DNA of 64,000 nt from positions 1,994,416 through 2,058,415 of the forward strand of contig CP092081.1 in NCBI GenBank assembly GCA_022226935.1, given 5' to 3'. The DNA comes from Nitrospira sp. GTDB taxonomy: Bacteria; Nitrospirota; Nitrospiria; Nitrospirales; Nitrospiraceae. Below, in pieces: positions 9,343 through 18,883 of the stretch. Numbering within the stretch: the first letter of the stretch is position 1; the number at the start of each line of letters is the position of its first letter. Below the pieces are notes generated by a model, which saw only the letters and a list, made by a program, of their open reading frames with translations, had not been told where the DNA came from and made no database searches. The translations under genes and the position numbers were made by a program.

Positions 9343-10523
9343 GCTTTTGGACAACGCTGCCTCAGCCCATTTTAGGCTTGGCTCCCATGGACGGGGTGAC
9401 GGATGCCGCATTCCGTCGCGTGGTGGCTTCTCAGGGTCGGCCCGACATCACGTTTACCGAGTTCACCAATGTGAACGAAATCTGCCGCGGACCGGACCAC
9501 CTGCTCTCCTCGTTGATTTACAGCGAAGCCGAGCGGCCTATTGTGGCGCAGCTCTATGGCAAAGATCCCGAGCAGTTCTATCGCGCGGCCCAGGTGGTCT
9601 GCGAACTTGGCTTTGACGGTCTCGATATCAACATGGGCTGCCCGTCGAAAAGTGTCGCGGCGTCCGGTTCAGGGGCAGCACTCATCAAGACGCCGGATCT
9701 GGCCCATGCTATCCTGAAAGCCGCGAGGCAGGGGTTGGAAGATTGGGCTGGTGGGCAGTCGATCCACCAGCAAGGCTTCAAACCATCGCGCATCGAATTC
9801 ATTCACGAGCTGAATCACCGGCGTTCCGGTACTCCCGTGGTGCCGCGGCGGCTGCTCCCGCTTTCCGTCAAGACGAGGTTGGGGTTCGATTGTGTGGTGG
9901 TCGAACGATGGGTGGAACATTTGCTGGATGCGCGTCCGGCCGCCATTACGGTGCACGGCCGGACGTTGCAGCAAATGTATCGCGGCGCCGCCGATTGGAC
10001 GGCCATTGCCGAGGCCGCCAAGGTCGCCCGCGATACGGGAACCTTGATTCTCGGGAACGGCGATCTTAATACGTTGGTCGATGCTGTTCGACGCATAGCC
10101 GACAGCGGCGTGCAGGGCGTGTTAGTGGGGCGCGGAACGCTGGGCGCGCCGTGGTTTTTTCGCGAAAAAGAGCAGGCCCGGCGGGCGATCGTCGAACGGG
10201 TCGATCTCTCAACGCTGCCAGCCACCATGTGGGAGCCGCTCGTCTCCCTGCGTCACCGCATGCAGGTCATGCTCGATCATGCGCGGCAGTATGAGGCCAT
10301 TGCCGGGTTGGAGTGCTTCCGCTCCATCCGGAAACATCTGGGCTGGTACTGCAAAGGATTCCCTCACGCGGCGGCCATGCGGGGGAAAATGTTCGGCGTC
10401 TCGACCGTGCAGGATGTGGAACGCATTGTCGCAGAATTTTGCCAGGATCTCATGCTGGAAGAAATCGCGGGATCCCACGACGCTCCCATGGACACTCACC
10501 ACCCGTACCCCTGTGCATCCTGA
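9339..10523 (+). CDS. tRNA-dihydrouridine synthase (Dus family)
   Basis: FMN- and NADPH-dependent reduction of uridine to dihydrouridine in tRNA. The barrel starts with LGLAPMDGVTDAAFR, followed by QLYGKDPEQF, the INMGCPSK motif near residue 98, VKTRLG near 175, TVHGRT near 205 and LVGRGTLGAPW near 262. The 394 residues include an insertion near 130-165 (rich in Gln, His, Pro) between the GCPSK motif and the KTRLG strand that is not common in DusA, B or C. The start overlaps the MNIO gene by four bases, so the two are co-translated. Confidence 0.9.
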   Translation: MSFWTTLPQPILGLAPMDGVTDAAFRRVVASQGRPDITFTEFTNVNEICRGPDHLLSSLIYSEAERPIVAQLYGKDPEQFYRAAQVVCELGFDGLDINMGCPSKSVAASGSGAALIKTPDLAHAILKAARQGLEDWAGGQSIHQQGFKPSRIEFIHELNHRRSGTPVVPRRLLPLSVKTRLGFDCVVVERWVEHLLDARPAAITVHGRTLQQMYRGAADWTAIAEAAKVARDTGTLILGNGDLNTLVDAVRRIADSGVQGVLVGRGTLGAPWFFREKEQARRAIVERVDLSTLPATMWEPLVSLRHRMQVMLDHARQYEAIAGLECFRSIRKHLGWYCKGFPHAAAMRGKMFGVSTVQDVERIVAEFCQDLMLEEIAGSHDAPMDTHHPYPCAS

Positions 10524-10527
10524 CTCC

Positions 10528-11160
10528 ATGCGATTGATTCTGGCTTCCACCTCGCCTCGCCGGCACGAATTATTGACGCTATTAGGGGTGCTGTTTGAGG
10601 TCGTGTCCCCGCCCTTCATTGAACAGGTCAAGCCGCACCTGTCTGCCGACGCGCAGGCGATGGAATTCGCCGCAGGCAAGGCCAGGTCTTGCCAGTCCTC
10701 CTGCCCCGATGCCCTCATTCTCGGAAGCGACACGCTGATCAATCTGGGCTCTGAGGTGTTGGGTAAGCCGGCCGATTTGGCCGAAGCCGAGGGGATGCTC
10801 CGCCGACTGGCCGGGCAGAAGCACCGGATTGTGACGGCCGTGGCGCTGGCAGGACCTGAGCCTGGTCGGTGCGAGGTCCGAGTGGCAGAAGTGCTGGTGA
10901 CGATGAAACCTCTGAATGAAGCCGCGTTGGCCGCTTATCTGCAGACCGGTGATAGTCTGGGCAAGGCGGGAGCCTATTCCATTCAGGGGGGCGGGGTGGC
11001 CTTCATCGAGCGGATCGAGGGCGATTACACCGCGGCCGTGGGATTGCCGCTGCGGCTGGTCGCTGACATGTTGCAGCAGCGCGGCCTGTCCTGCCCCGTT
11101 GACATCGATCTACTGTACACCCGCAAACCCTATCCCAACTGGGACCGCTTTAGTCCCTAG
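10528..11160 (+). CDS. Maf-type nucleoside triphosphate pyrophosphatase
   Basis: Maf proteins hydrolyse non-canonical or excess nucleoside triphosphates (dTTP/UTP-type in the YhdE group) to monophosphates. The 210-residue protein begins with the signature ILASTSPRRHELL. It also has the E-x(n)-KA pair (EFAAGKA), LGSDTLI near residue 72 and GKAGAYSIQGGG near 150. The frame extends upstream inside dus, but ATG 10528 lies right at the signature and only four bases after the dus stop, so this is the start. It closes the MNIO-dus-maf run. Confidence 0.92.
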   Translation: MRLILASTSPRRHELLTLLGVLFEVVSPPFIEQVKPHLSADAQAMEFAAGKARSCQSSCPDALILGSDTLINLGSEVLGKPADLAEAEGMLRRLAGQKHRIVTAVALAGPEPGRCEVRVAEVLVTMKPLNEAALAAYLQTGDSLGKAGAYSIQGGGVAFIERIEGDYTAAVGLPLRLVADMLQQRGLSCPVDIDLLYTRKPYPNWDRFSP

Positions 11161-11263
11161 CCGCCCCACATCGTTCCCGGTTCTTACCTCGCGCCAGATT
11201 GAAATGGTCTTCCCAATCCTTTTACAATGCGCCCTTGTTCAGTGACGTGTCAGGGAGGTACTC

Positions 11264-11938
11264 ATGCGCGCGAATGATGGCAGGGTAAGTCGGCGTGGGC
11301 AGACCCATGCGGTAGTCGGGTTGGTGGTCGGAGTGATGGCATTGGCCATCAGCGGGCCGGCGTGGGCGATCGACGTCAAGTTGTCCCCCGAAGAGGCCAG
11401 GAAGGCCCTGGAAGCCGGGCGAGCGCCGATGGACAAAGCGGCTTCGCCGGAAGATGTGAAGAAAATCTTGCAGCAGGCCTCGCTCGTCACGCGAGTCGGG
11501 GCGGACCCCGAAAAAGACCCCTGTGGGGCCAGCGCCATTTTGCGCACCAAGCGCTACCGCTTAGAGGCGTTTGGCAGGCAGGAAGCGGCCGAATCGAAAA
11601 AACAGAAAAAAGATGTGCGCATGCCCGACGAGTTCATCCAGAAAGTCGTGGATATGCCGAACATGGAAGTTGAAGTGCAGTTGTGCGGTGATGATGAATA
11701 CTTCGCCGAGAAGGCCGACATCGTCTTTCAGCAAAAGGGGAAAAATATTCGCCCGGTGGATCTCAGCCCGGCTGATCGAGGCAGAAAAAACGATGGCTCC
11801 GGCCCTGCGTATCGGTCGAGGTTCACTGCCCGGTTCGGGTACGAGTCGTTTGACCCCAATGCCAAAACCACCATCGTGGTGACGTTGCAGGATGGGCAGA
11901 CCATGCAGTTCGATGCCGACTTTTCGCAGGTAAAATAA
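11264..11938 (+). CDS. secreted protein of unknown function
   Basis: The first 35 residues form a Sec signal peptide: a basic N-region, hydrophobic core VVGLVVGVMALAI, and AWA cleavage site before IDVKLS. The mature part (about 190 residues) is hydrophilic and charged, with a Lys-rich patch near 110, one Cys pair (DPCGAS, QLCGDD), and a C-terminus of alternating beta-type segments (TTIVVTLQDG). I recognise no domain. GGGAGGTA lies a few bases before ATG 11264. It stands alone between maf and the pdh operon. Confidence 0.75.
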   Translation: MRANDGRVSRRGQTHAVVGLVVGVMALAISGPAWAIDVKLSPEEARKALEAGRAPMDKAASPEDVKKILQQASLVTRVGADPEKDPCGASAILRTKRYRLEAFGRQEAAESKKQKKDVRMPDEFIQKVVDMPNMEVEVQLCGDDEYFAEKADIVFQQKGKNIRPVDLSPADRGRKNDGSGPAYRSRFTARFGYESFDPNAKTTIVVTLQDGQTMQFDADFSQVK

Positions 11939-12078
11939 TCCTCGGATTCCGGTACGGGTCTGCAGACTCGTACCGGCCGCTTGTGGGCCTCCCTCTTTTC
12001 TCCGTGTTTCCCTTCATTCGTGCGGTGGTCCTGACAACTGAACATCACGGTTGAGTCGTCTTGTCGCAGGCGTGCATA

Positions 12079-13056
12079 ATGACCGTCATGGACAGGGCCG
12101 ATCTCCTTTCCCTCTATCGCCAAATGTTGCTCATCCGCCGGTTTGAAGAAAAATCGGCCGAAATGTACGCGCTTGCGAAGATTGCCGGCTTTCTTCATCT
12201 CTATATCGGGGAAGAGGCGATTGCCGTGGGTGCCATCGCCGCGCTTCGACCGGACGATTATGTCATCAGCGCGTATCGCGACCATGGTCATTGTCTGGCT
12301 CGCGGGTCGGATCCCGGCAGGGTAATGGCCGAACTCTTCGGTAAGGCGACGGGGCTGTGTCAGGGCAAGGGTGGCTCAATGCATCTGGTGGACCTCCCGA
12401 AGCGTTTCATGGGCGGCTACGCCATCGTGGGCGGACACATTCCCTTGGCTGCTGGATTAGCCTTCGCGTCGAAATATCAGAAGCAAGATCTGGTGACGGT
12501 CTGTTTTTTCGGAGAAGGGGCGGTGCCGAGCGGCCAGGCGCACGAAGCGTTTAATCTGGCGGCCCTGTGGAAACTGCCGGTGATTTTTATCTGTGAGAAC
12601 AATCGCTATGGCATGGGGACGCCCGTGCAACGGGCCGTGGCCTTGTATGAGAATGTGGCGGAAGCCGCGCGGTCCTATGGCATTGCGGCCGAGCGCGTCG
12701 ATGGCATGGATGTGTTGGCCGTGCGGGACTTGATGCGCAAGGTGGTCGATCAGGTCCGTGCTGGGCAAGGGCCGTATTTTATTGAAGCGATGACGTATCG
12801 CTTCATGGGTCACTCGATGGCTGATCCTTCCCATGGTCACTACCGGAGCAAAGAGGAAGTGGAGGAATATCGCAAGCGCGATCCGCTGGTGGTGCTGAAG
12901 GAGACGATGCTGAGCCAGGCGCAATGCAGTGAATCGGACTTCAAGGAACTCGAGCGTGAGGTTGGTGAGGTCGTGATGGCAGCGGTCAAGTTCGCCGACG
13001 AAAGCCCGTTCCCCGATCCGGCGAGTCTGCACGCCGATGTCATGGTGGAAGACTAG
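12079..13056 (+). CDS. pdhA: pyruvate dehydrogenase E1 component, alpha subunit
   Basis: E1 alpha binds thiamine diphosphate and decarboxylates pyruvate as an alpha2beta2 tetramer with PdhB. The protein (325 residues) has the RRFEEK and FLHLYIGEEA segments, the YRDHGH motif, and GGSMHL. The TPP/Mg motif runs from GEGAVPSGQAHEAFN to CENNRYGMGT near residues 150-185. The phosphorylation-loop region is YRFMGHSMADPS. I chose ATG 12079 with CAGG upstream; TTG 12061 and ATG 12088 are in frame. pdhB starts eight bases after the stop. Confidence 0.94.
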   Translation: MTVMDRADLLSLYRQMLLIRRFEEKSAEMYALAKIAGFLHLYIGEEAIAVGAIAALRPDDYVISAYRDHGHCLARGSDPGRVMAELFGKATGLCQGKGGSMHLVDLPKRFMGGYAIVGGHIPLAAGLAFASKYQKQDLVTVCFFGEGAVPSGQAHEAFNLAALWKLPVIFICENNRYGMGTPVQRAVALYENVAEAARSYGIAAERVDGMDVLAVRDLMRKVVDQVRAGQGPYFIEAMTYRFMGHSMADPSHGHYRSKEEVEEYRKRDPLVVLKETMLSQAQCSESDFKELEREVGEVVMAAVKFADESPFPDPASLHADVMVED

Positions 13057-13064
13057 GACCATTT

Positions 13065-14042
13065 ATGCTGTTGTCCTACCGGGAAGCCCTCAATCAGGCC
13101 ATGCGAGAAGAGATGCGGCGGGACTCGCGCATCTTTTTGATCGGCGAAGAAGTGGGCTATTACCAAGGCGCCTTCAAGGTCACCAAGGGGTTCGTGGAGG
13201 AATTCGGGCCGCAGCGGGTGGTGGATACACCCATTACGGAGGCCGGGTTTACCGGGCTGGCCATCGGCGCGGCCATGGCGGGACTGCACCCGATCGTCGA
13301 ACTGATGACCATGAATTTCGGTATCGTCGCGCTTGATCAGATCGTCAATAACGCGGCCAAGATCCGGTACATGTCCGGCGGCCAGCTCTCGGTGCCGCTC
13401 GTGATTCGCGGACCGGGCAGCGCGGCGCACCAGTTGGGGGCGCAGCATTCCCAGAGTTTAGAGGCGTGGTTCTGCCATGTGCCGGGCTTGAAGGTGATCG
13501 CTCCGGCCACGCCGCACGATGCCAAGGGTCTGCTGAAGAGCGCCATACGCGACCACAACCCGGTGATCTTTATCGAGGCACAATTGCTCTACGGCACAAA
13601 AGGGGAGGTCGGCGATGGGGAGTACACCATCCCCCTCGGCCAGGCTGACGTGAAACGGGAAGGGACCGATGTCACCATCGTGGCCTATTCCAAAATGTTG
13701 CTCGTCGCGCTGGAAGCCGCCGAACAACTGAGCCATGAAGGTCTCGACGTGGAGGTGATTGATCCTCGTACGCTCAAACCCCTCGACCTCCAGACCATCG
13801 TCACGTCGGTCAGAAAGACGGGTCGTCTGGTCATTGTTGAAGAGGGATGGCGGTTCTGCGGGCTGGGGGCGCAAATTGCGGAGAGCATCTACAGTGCGGC
13901 ATTCGATTATTTGGATGCGCCAATTGCCCGGGTTACCGGTGAAGACGTGCCGATCCCGTACAGCCGCCCGCTGGAAGATGCCGCTATTCCGGACGTGCCG
14001 CGTGTGGTTGCCGCCGTGAAATCAATGTGTGGTGCCGCATGA
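13065..14042 (+). CDS. pdhB: pyruvate dehydrogenase E1 component, beta subunit
   Basis: PdhB completes the E1 active site with PdhA. The 325-residue protein has the typical opening LSYREALNQAMREEM, the GEEVGYYQGAFKVTKG loop, DTPITEAGFTG and PIVELMTMNF. The C-terminal transketolase domain contains DVEVIDPRTLKPLD and VEEGWRFCG, and the end has RVTGEDVPIPYSRPLE. All expected residues are present. It lies between pdhA and pdhC in one operon. Confidence 0.95.
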   Translation: MLLSYREALNQAMREEMRRDSRIFLIGEEVGYYQGAFKVTKGFVEEFGPQRVVDTPITEAGFTGLAIGAAMAGLHPIVELMTMNFGIVALDQIVNNAAKIRYMSGGQLSVPLVIRGPGSAAHQLGAQHSQSLEAWFCHVPGLKVIAPATPHDAKGLLKSAIRDHNPVIFIEAQLLYGTKGEVGDGEYTIPLGQADVKREGTDVTIVAYSKMLLVALEAAEQLSHEGLDVEVIDPRTLKPLDLQTIVTSVRKTGRLVIVEEGWRFCGLGAQIAESIYSAAFDYLDAPIARVTGEDVPIPYSRPLEDAAIPDVPRVVAAVKSMCGAA

Positions 14043-14105
14043 GGCATGGTTGCCGGAGAAGACAGGCCGGTCATCGCAGACCCGCTGCTTCGTGGAGGAG
14101 CATAC

Positions 14106-15305
14106 ATGGCTAGCCGCGTGGTCATGCCGAAGCTGACCGACACCATGGAAGAAGGCGTGCTGCTCGCCTGGAAGAAACATGAGGGAGATCGGGTGCAGGC
14201 GGGCGAAGTGATTGCCGAGATTGAAACCGACAAGGCGGTGATGGACTTGGAGGCCTTTGCTCCCGGCGTGTTGAGAAAACTGCTCGTGCAGGATGGGGAA
14301 ACGGTGCAATCGGGCAAGTTGATCGCCGTCATCGCGGAAGCTGATGAAGACATCGCTTCGGCCTTGTCCGATGGCGTGACGGCTGTGCCCTCGGTCGGGA
14401 GTGCGCCAAAGCCCGCGCCGCCGGCAGGCACGGCTGCACTGGCGCAACCGGGTCGCCAACAAGGCGAACGGGTGCTCGCCTCTCCACGGGCGAAAGCCCT
14501 CGCGGCTGAACGAGGCGTTGAGCTTTCGACCCTCACCGGTACCGGTCCAGGGGGGCGTATTGTCGAAGACGATGTCGCCGCTGCCTCTGCTCCTCCATCT
14601 CAAGGGTTGCCTGCTGGAGCAGATGAGCCGTTGAGTCAGATGCGCAAGGCGATTGCTAGGTCGACCGTGCAGAGCAAGGCTCCGGTCCCGCACTTTTATC
14701 TCACGGTCGATATCGACATGGAACAGGCGGAGCGGGTGCGCGATGAGTTCAAGCAGAGCCGTCAACCCCATCCGTCCATCACCGATGTGCTCATCAAGGC
14801 TGCGGCACTGGCGCTCAAGCGGCATCCGGAGATCAACGTGTCATTTACGGGCGAGGCCATCAGGCGGTATGCGCAGATCGATATCGGTGTGGCGGTCGGG
14901 ATGGAGGACGGCCTGATTACGCCGGTGATTCGAAATTGCGGCGGAAAAACCCTTGCCGAAATTTCTGGGGAGACAAAACAATTGATCGAGCGAGCCAGGC
15001 AAAAGCGATTGTCGCCGCAGGAATATACCGGGGCGACCTTTGCTATCTCCAATCTGGGCATGTTCGACGTCGATCAGTTTATTGCGCTACTGATGCCGCC
15101 GCAGGCGGCGTCGATTGCGGTGGGCGCGATACGCGATGTGCCGGTCGTGTCCAAAGGGTCGGTGGTCGCTGGGCGGCGGATGAAGGTGACGCTCTCGTGT
15201 GATCACCGTGCGCTGGATGGATTGATGGGCGCGCAGTTTCTCAAAGAGTTCAAGCGTGTGTTGGAGCATCCGCAGGAATTGCTCTCGCCGGTGGTGACGC
15301 CATGA
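14106..15305 (+). CDS. pdhC: dihydrolipoamide acetyltransferase E2 of pyruvate dehydrogenase
   Basis: E2 carries the swinging lipoyl arm and transfers acetyl to CoA. There is one lipoyl domain (residues about 1-80) with the modified lysine in ETDKAVMD, a Pro/Ala linker, an E3/E1-binding domain near 125-165 (SPRAKALAAERGVEL), and the catalytic domain with LSCDHRALDG near residue 360. ATG 14106 has GGAGG about ten bases upstream and starts at MASRVVMPKL; an in-frame ATG at 14046 would add 20 atypical residues. No E3 (lipoamide dehydrogenase) lies in this cluster, so it must come from elsewhere. Confidence 0.95.
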   Translation: MASRVVMPKLTDTMEEGVLLAWKKHEGDRVQAGEVIAEIETDKAVMDLEAFAPGVLRKLLVQDGETVQSGKLIAVIAEADEDIASALSDGVTAVPSVGSAPKPAPPAGTAALAQPGRQQGERVLASPRAKALAAERGVELSTLTGTGPGGRIVEDDVAAASAPPSQGLPAGADEPLSQMRKAIARSTVQSKAPVPHFYLTVDIDMEQAERVRDEFKQSRQPHPSITDVLIKAAALALKRHPEINVSFTGEAIRRYAQIDIGVAVGMEDGLITPVIRNCGGKTLAEISGETKQLIERARQKRLSPQEYTGATFAISNLGMFDVDQFIALLMPPQAASIAVGAIRDVPVVSKGSVVAGRRMKVTLSCDHRALDGLMGAQFLKEFKRVLEHPQELLSPVVTP

Positions 15306-16210
15306 GCTTCATTCAAATCGATTCGCGGCACAGCCCCGACACTTCTCAGCCGTCAGCCGTTCCCTCTCGCCGCCTGCCGCCTTGGTTTAAAGTTCGGCTG
15401 CAGACCGGGCCGGATTATCACGACATTCGCCAGACGATGGATCGTCTCAACCTCCACACGATCTGTGAGGAAGCGCGCTGCCCCAACGTGTGGGAATGTT
15501 GGAACGCACGGACCGCGACGTTTTTAATTCTTGGCGACATCTGCACGCGACGCTGCCACTACTGTTCCGTGGCCACCGGCCGGCCGCATGCCGTGGATCA
15601 CGAAGAACCGCTGCGCGTGGCAGAAGCGATTCAGGCGCTCAATTTGCGGCATGCCGTGATCACGTCGGTCAATCGCGACGAACTTGAGGATGGCGGGGCA
15701 TCAGTCTTTGCTGAGACGATTCGCCATATTCGGCGGTTGATTCCCAGTTGCACGATTGAAGTCCTCATTCCCGACTTTGAAGGCAATGAGGCGGCGCTGG
15801 CGGCGGTTGCGGCTGAACGGCCGGACATTCTGAACCACAATATCGAAACGGTGAGACGGCTGTTCCCATCGATTCGGCCTCAAGGCAAATATCAGCGGTC
15901 GATCGAGTTGCTCGGACGAGCCAAACAGATGGGGATGACGACCAAGTCGGGTTTGATCGTCGGCATGGGCGAATCGACGGACGAAGCGCGCGAGGTCATG
16001 CGTGATCTCCGCTCAGTTCAGTGCGATATCATGACCATCGGCCAATATCTCCAACCGACAAAAGAGCATCTCGCCGTCGCGCGGTTTTACCATCCCGACG
16101 AATTCGCTGCCTTGAAGGAAGAAGGCCTCGCCCTCGGTTTCCGGCATGTCGAATCCGGCCCGCTGGTTCGCAGCTCCTACCACGCCGAACAACAAGTGTC
16201 AGGGCGTTAA
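15302..16210 (+). CDS. lipA: lipoyl synthase
   Basis: LipA is a radical-SAM enzyme that inserts two sulfurs into octanoyl groups on E2-type proteins. The 302-residue protein has the auxiliary cluster motif C-x4-C-x5-C (CEEARCPNVWEC), the SAM cluster motif C-x3-C-x2-C (CTRRCHYC) and the C-terminal RSSY ligand motif. The first 25 residues before PPWFKVRL are Ser/Pro-rich and seem non-conserved; their DNA shares a 12-mer with an intergenic repeat at 32129. It overlaps pdhC by four bases (ATGA), so it is made with its main client protein. Confidence 0.95.
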   Translation: MSFIQIDSRHSPDTSQPSAVPSRRLPPWFKVRLQTGPDYHDIRQTMDRLNLHTICEEARCPNVWECWNARTATFLILGDICTRRCHYCSVATGRPHAVDHEEPLRVAEAIQALNLRHAVITSVNRDELEDGGASVFAETIRHIRRLIPSCTIEVLIPDFEGNEAALAAVAAERPDILNHNIETVRRLFPSIRPQGKYQRSIELLGRAKQMGMTTKSGLIVGMGESTDEAREVMRDLRSVQCDIMTIGQYLQPTKEHLAVARFYHPDEFAALKEEGLALGFRHVESGPLVRSSYHAEQQVSGR

Positions 16211-16320
16211 AAACGGGTTCCGGCTCAACGCGCAATTCAACTGTACGCCTCGGTCTTTCGTTCGCTGCGGCCTAGCAGGGCGACCTTTGTGAACATCCCG
16301 CGATCTGGTCCGGTAAAATT

Positions 16321-17553
16321 CTACTCATAGTGCAGCGCTTCGATCGGATTCATGCGCGAGGCTTTGTTGGCCGGATAAAGTCCGAAGAAGATCCCCACCG
16401 CCAGCGAGAACAGAAACGCCACCGCGATGGATTGGGAAGAAATGATGGTGGGCCAGCCGATCAGGTGTGTCAGCACGCGCGCCCCCACAATGCCGAACAC
16501 CACACCGGCTACACCGCCGATGGCGGTGAGAATGATCGCTTCGACCAGGAATTGCAGGAGAATGTGGGCGCGTTTGGCCCCGACCGCCATGCGGATGCCG
16601 ATTTCCTTTGTGCGCTCCGTCACCGACACGAGAAGGATATTCATGATCCCGATGCCGCCCACCACCAATGAGATGGAGGCAATGCTCAGGAGCATCATCA
16701 TCATGGTACGGCTGGCCCCGGCGACGGTTTTCGCCACGTCTTCCATCGTGCGGATGGTGAAGTCGTTTTCCTCGGCGGGGTGAATCCGGTGTCTCACGCG
16801 TAGCAAGTCCGTGATCTCTTCGACGGCGGCGGGAACGCTGTATCGATGGTTGGTGGCGACCATGATGATGCCGACCGTTCCCAGGAACTTGGTGCCCAGA
16901 ACTTTTCGTTCCGCCGTCGTAAACGGCAGTATGACGATGTCGTCCTGATCCTGCCCCGACAACGACTGCCCCTTCGACGAGAGGACGCCGATCACGCGCA
17001 ACGGGACGTTCTTGATCCGGATTTGCGCGCCGATGATCTCTTCGCCACGCTCGAATAGATTATCCGCGACGGTTTTTCCCACCACCACCACCTTGGCGGC
17101 GGCGTCTTCATCGGCCTGCGTGAAAAAGCTGCCGTCGGCCACCGGCCAGTTGCGAAGGTCGGGAAATGCGGTGGTGGTGCCGATGGCAATCGTGTTCCAA
17201 TTCTTGTGCTCGTGGATGACTTGCAGAATCGAACGTGAGGCATAGGTGACGAGGCCGATGTCGCCGACGCGCTTTTCGATGTCCCGGGCATCGTCCACGG
17301 TCAGCGTCGAGACGCTGCCGAGCCCTCCGCGTACGCCGCCCGTCGTCGTAGCGCCAGGGATGATGATCAGCACGTTCGTGCCGAGGCTGGCGATCTCGCG
17401 TTGCACCGAGGCGGTTGCGCCCTGTCCGAGACTCACCATGCCGACCACGGCCCCGACCCCGATGATGATGCCGAGCATAGTCAAGCCTGCGCGCAGGGGA
17501 TTACGCCGGAGCACGCGTAGCGCGGACTGAATCGTCAACCAGAGAAAGCTCAT
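16321..17553 (-). CDS. MacB-type ABC transporter permease
   Basis: Inner-membrane permease of the macrolide/lipoprotein exporter superfamily (410 residues). It begins with the FtsX-like helix segment NPLRAGLTMLGIIIGVGAVVG and has a large periplasmic domain (about 45-285). Three C-terminal helices follow with ERTKEIGIRMAVGAKR, and the chain ends PANKASRMNPIEALHYE. It is permease only: the N-terminal ATPase found in E. coli MacB is absent, and no ATPase gene lies next to it. I chose ATG 17553, just before the first helix and ten bases after the adaptor stop. Confidence 0.88.
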   Translation of the reverse strand: MSFLWLTIQSALRVLRRNPLRAGLTMLGIIIGVGAVVGMVSLGQGATASVQREIASLGTNVLIIIPGATTTGGVRGGLGSVSTLTVDDARDIEKRVGDIGLVTYASRSILQVIHEHKNWNTIAIGTTTAFPDLRNWPVADGSFFTQADEDAAAKVVVVGKTVADNLFERGEEIIGAQIRIKNVPLRVIGVLSSKGQSLSGQDQDDIVILPFTTAERKVLGTKFLGTVGIIMVATNHRYSVPAAVEEITDLLRVRHRIHPAEENDFTIRTMEDVAKTVAGASRTMMMMLLSIASISLVVGGIGIMNILLVSVTERTKEIGIRMAVGAKRAHILLQFLVEAIILTAIGGVAGVVFGIVGARVLTHLIGWPTIISSQSIAVAFLFSLAVGIFFGLYPANKASRMNPIEALHYE

Positions 17554-17563
17554 GAAGGATGGC

Positions 17564-18883
17564 TCACCGCATCTTCGGCCCGAATTCAAACCCCGGTGGC
17601 AGTTTTTCCTGCGCGGTATCTTCCGCCGTTGTGAGGCCCACAATGGCGGCGTCCCCCTCGCGGACATCGCTGGACGTGATGTCCGTGTACAACGAATCCG
17701 CAATGCCGAGGGTGACCGGGACCGACCGCACGCGCCCCGTCGCGTCCAGTATCCAGAGTTGAGGCGTTTTGCGATCCACCGGCACACCCGGCATGCGGAA
17801 TCGCAATGCCGCGTTCGGGGCGCGAAGCGCGTCTTCATTGCGGGCGGTCACGATCGTGATATTGGCGGTCATGCCGGGTTTGAGTTTGAGCTCAGGGTTC
17901 TCGACAGAAATAATCACATCGTAGGTCACGACGTTCTGAATGCTGACCGGCGCATTTCGGACTTGTGTCACGATGCCATGGAATGACTCCCTCGGATAGG
18001 CATCCACCCGGAAGTCCGCGGATTTGCCTTCGGTGACGCCGCCGATGTCGGATTCGCTGACGTTGGCGATGACCTGCATGCGGGTGAGGTCCTGCGCGAG
18101 GACAAAGAGCGTAGGGGTTTGAAAACTGGCGGCGACGGTCTGCCCTTCCTCGACATTGCGCGAGACGACCGTCCCGTTCACTGGAGAAAAAATGGTGGTG
18201 TACCCAAGGTCCAGCTCGGCGGAGTCCAGCGTGGCCTTGGCCTGGTCGACCTGCGCCTGAGATACCTCCACCTGCGCCTCGGCGTCCCGGGCGTTGGTCC
18301 GGGCCAGGTCTAAATCCGATTGGGCGACGAACTGCTGCTTTCGTAGCGCCGCCATACGATTCAGTTCCAGCCTCTTTTGCACGAGCATGTTGCGGGCTTT
18401 GGCGAGACCGGCTTGCGCGCTTTTGAGTGCCGCCTTGGCTTGGCTTACCTTCGCTTGATAGGGCTTTTGATCAATCGAAGCGAGGACCTGCCCTTCACGC
18501 ACCACGGAATTAAAGTCGGCATAGAGTTTGGCGATCTTCCCCGAGACCTGACTGCCGACCTGCACGGAGATGACCGGATTCACGGCTCCGGTCGCGGTGA
18601 CGAGAGAGGTGATGGGCCCGCGATCGATCGTCATGGTTTTGTAGTGACCGTTAACCGGATCATTGGGCCACCCGTACCAGAGGGCGACGGCCAGCAGGGT
18701 GAGGACGACCACCATTCCGATGATGATCGGCACTCGTCGCCGACTATGGGGAAGAGGCCGTTGACTGATGGTCGCAGGGGCTTCAGCATGGCCTTGACCT
18801 TGCACTACCGGAACCGCAGTGATGACGACAGGCGTGGGGTGTGAGAGCCGTGACTGGTCGCTGTCCGAATGGTCTGAGGCCAT
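17564..18883 (-). CDS. MacA-like periplasmic adaptor (membrane fusion protein)
   Basis: The adaptor links an inner-membrane ABC permease to an outer-membrane channel. The 439-residue protein has a cytosolic N-terminus of about 45 residues, one membrane anchor (IIIGMVVVLTLLAVALWYG) and a lipoyl-like domain (SVQVGSQVSGKIAKLYADF). A long alpha hairpin spans about 140-215, then a second lipoyl half (TTIFSPVNGTVVSRNVEEG) and beta-barrel domains. It is the first gene of a two-gene minus-strand unit with the MacB-like permease. The partner ATPase and TolC-type channel are not in the window. Confidence 0.88.
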   Translation of the reverse strand: MASDHSDSDQSRLSHPTPVVITAVPVVQGQGHAEAPATISQRPLPHSRRRVPIIIGMVVVLTLLAVALWYGWPNDPVNGHYKTMTIDRGPITSLVTATGAVNPVISVQVGSQVSGKIAKLYADFNSVVREGQVLASIDQKPYQAKVSQAKAALKSAQAGLAKARNMLVQKRLELNRMAALRKQQFVAQSDLDLARTNARDAEAQVEVSQAQVDQAKATLDSAELDLGYTTIFSPVNGTVVSRNVEEGQTVAASFQTPTLFVLAQDLTRMQVIANVSESDIGGVTEGKSADFRVDAYPRESFHGIVTQVRNAPVSIQNVVTYDVIISVENPELKLKPGMTANITIVTARNEDALRAPNAALRFRMPGVPVDRKTPQLWILDATGRVRSVPVTLGIADSLYTDITSSDVREGDAAIVGLTTAEDTAQEKLPPGFEFGPKMR

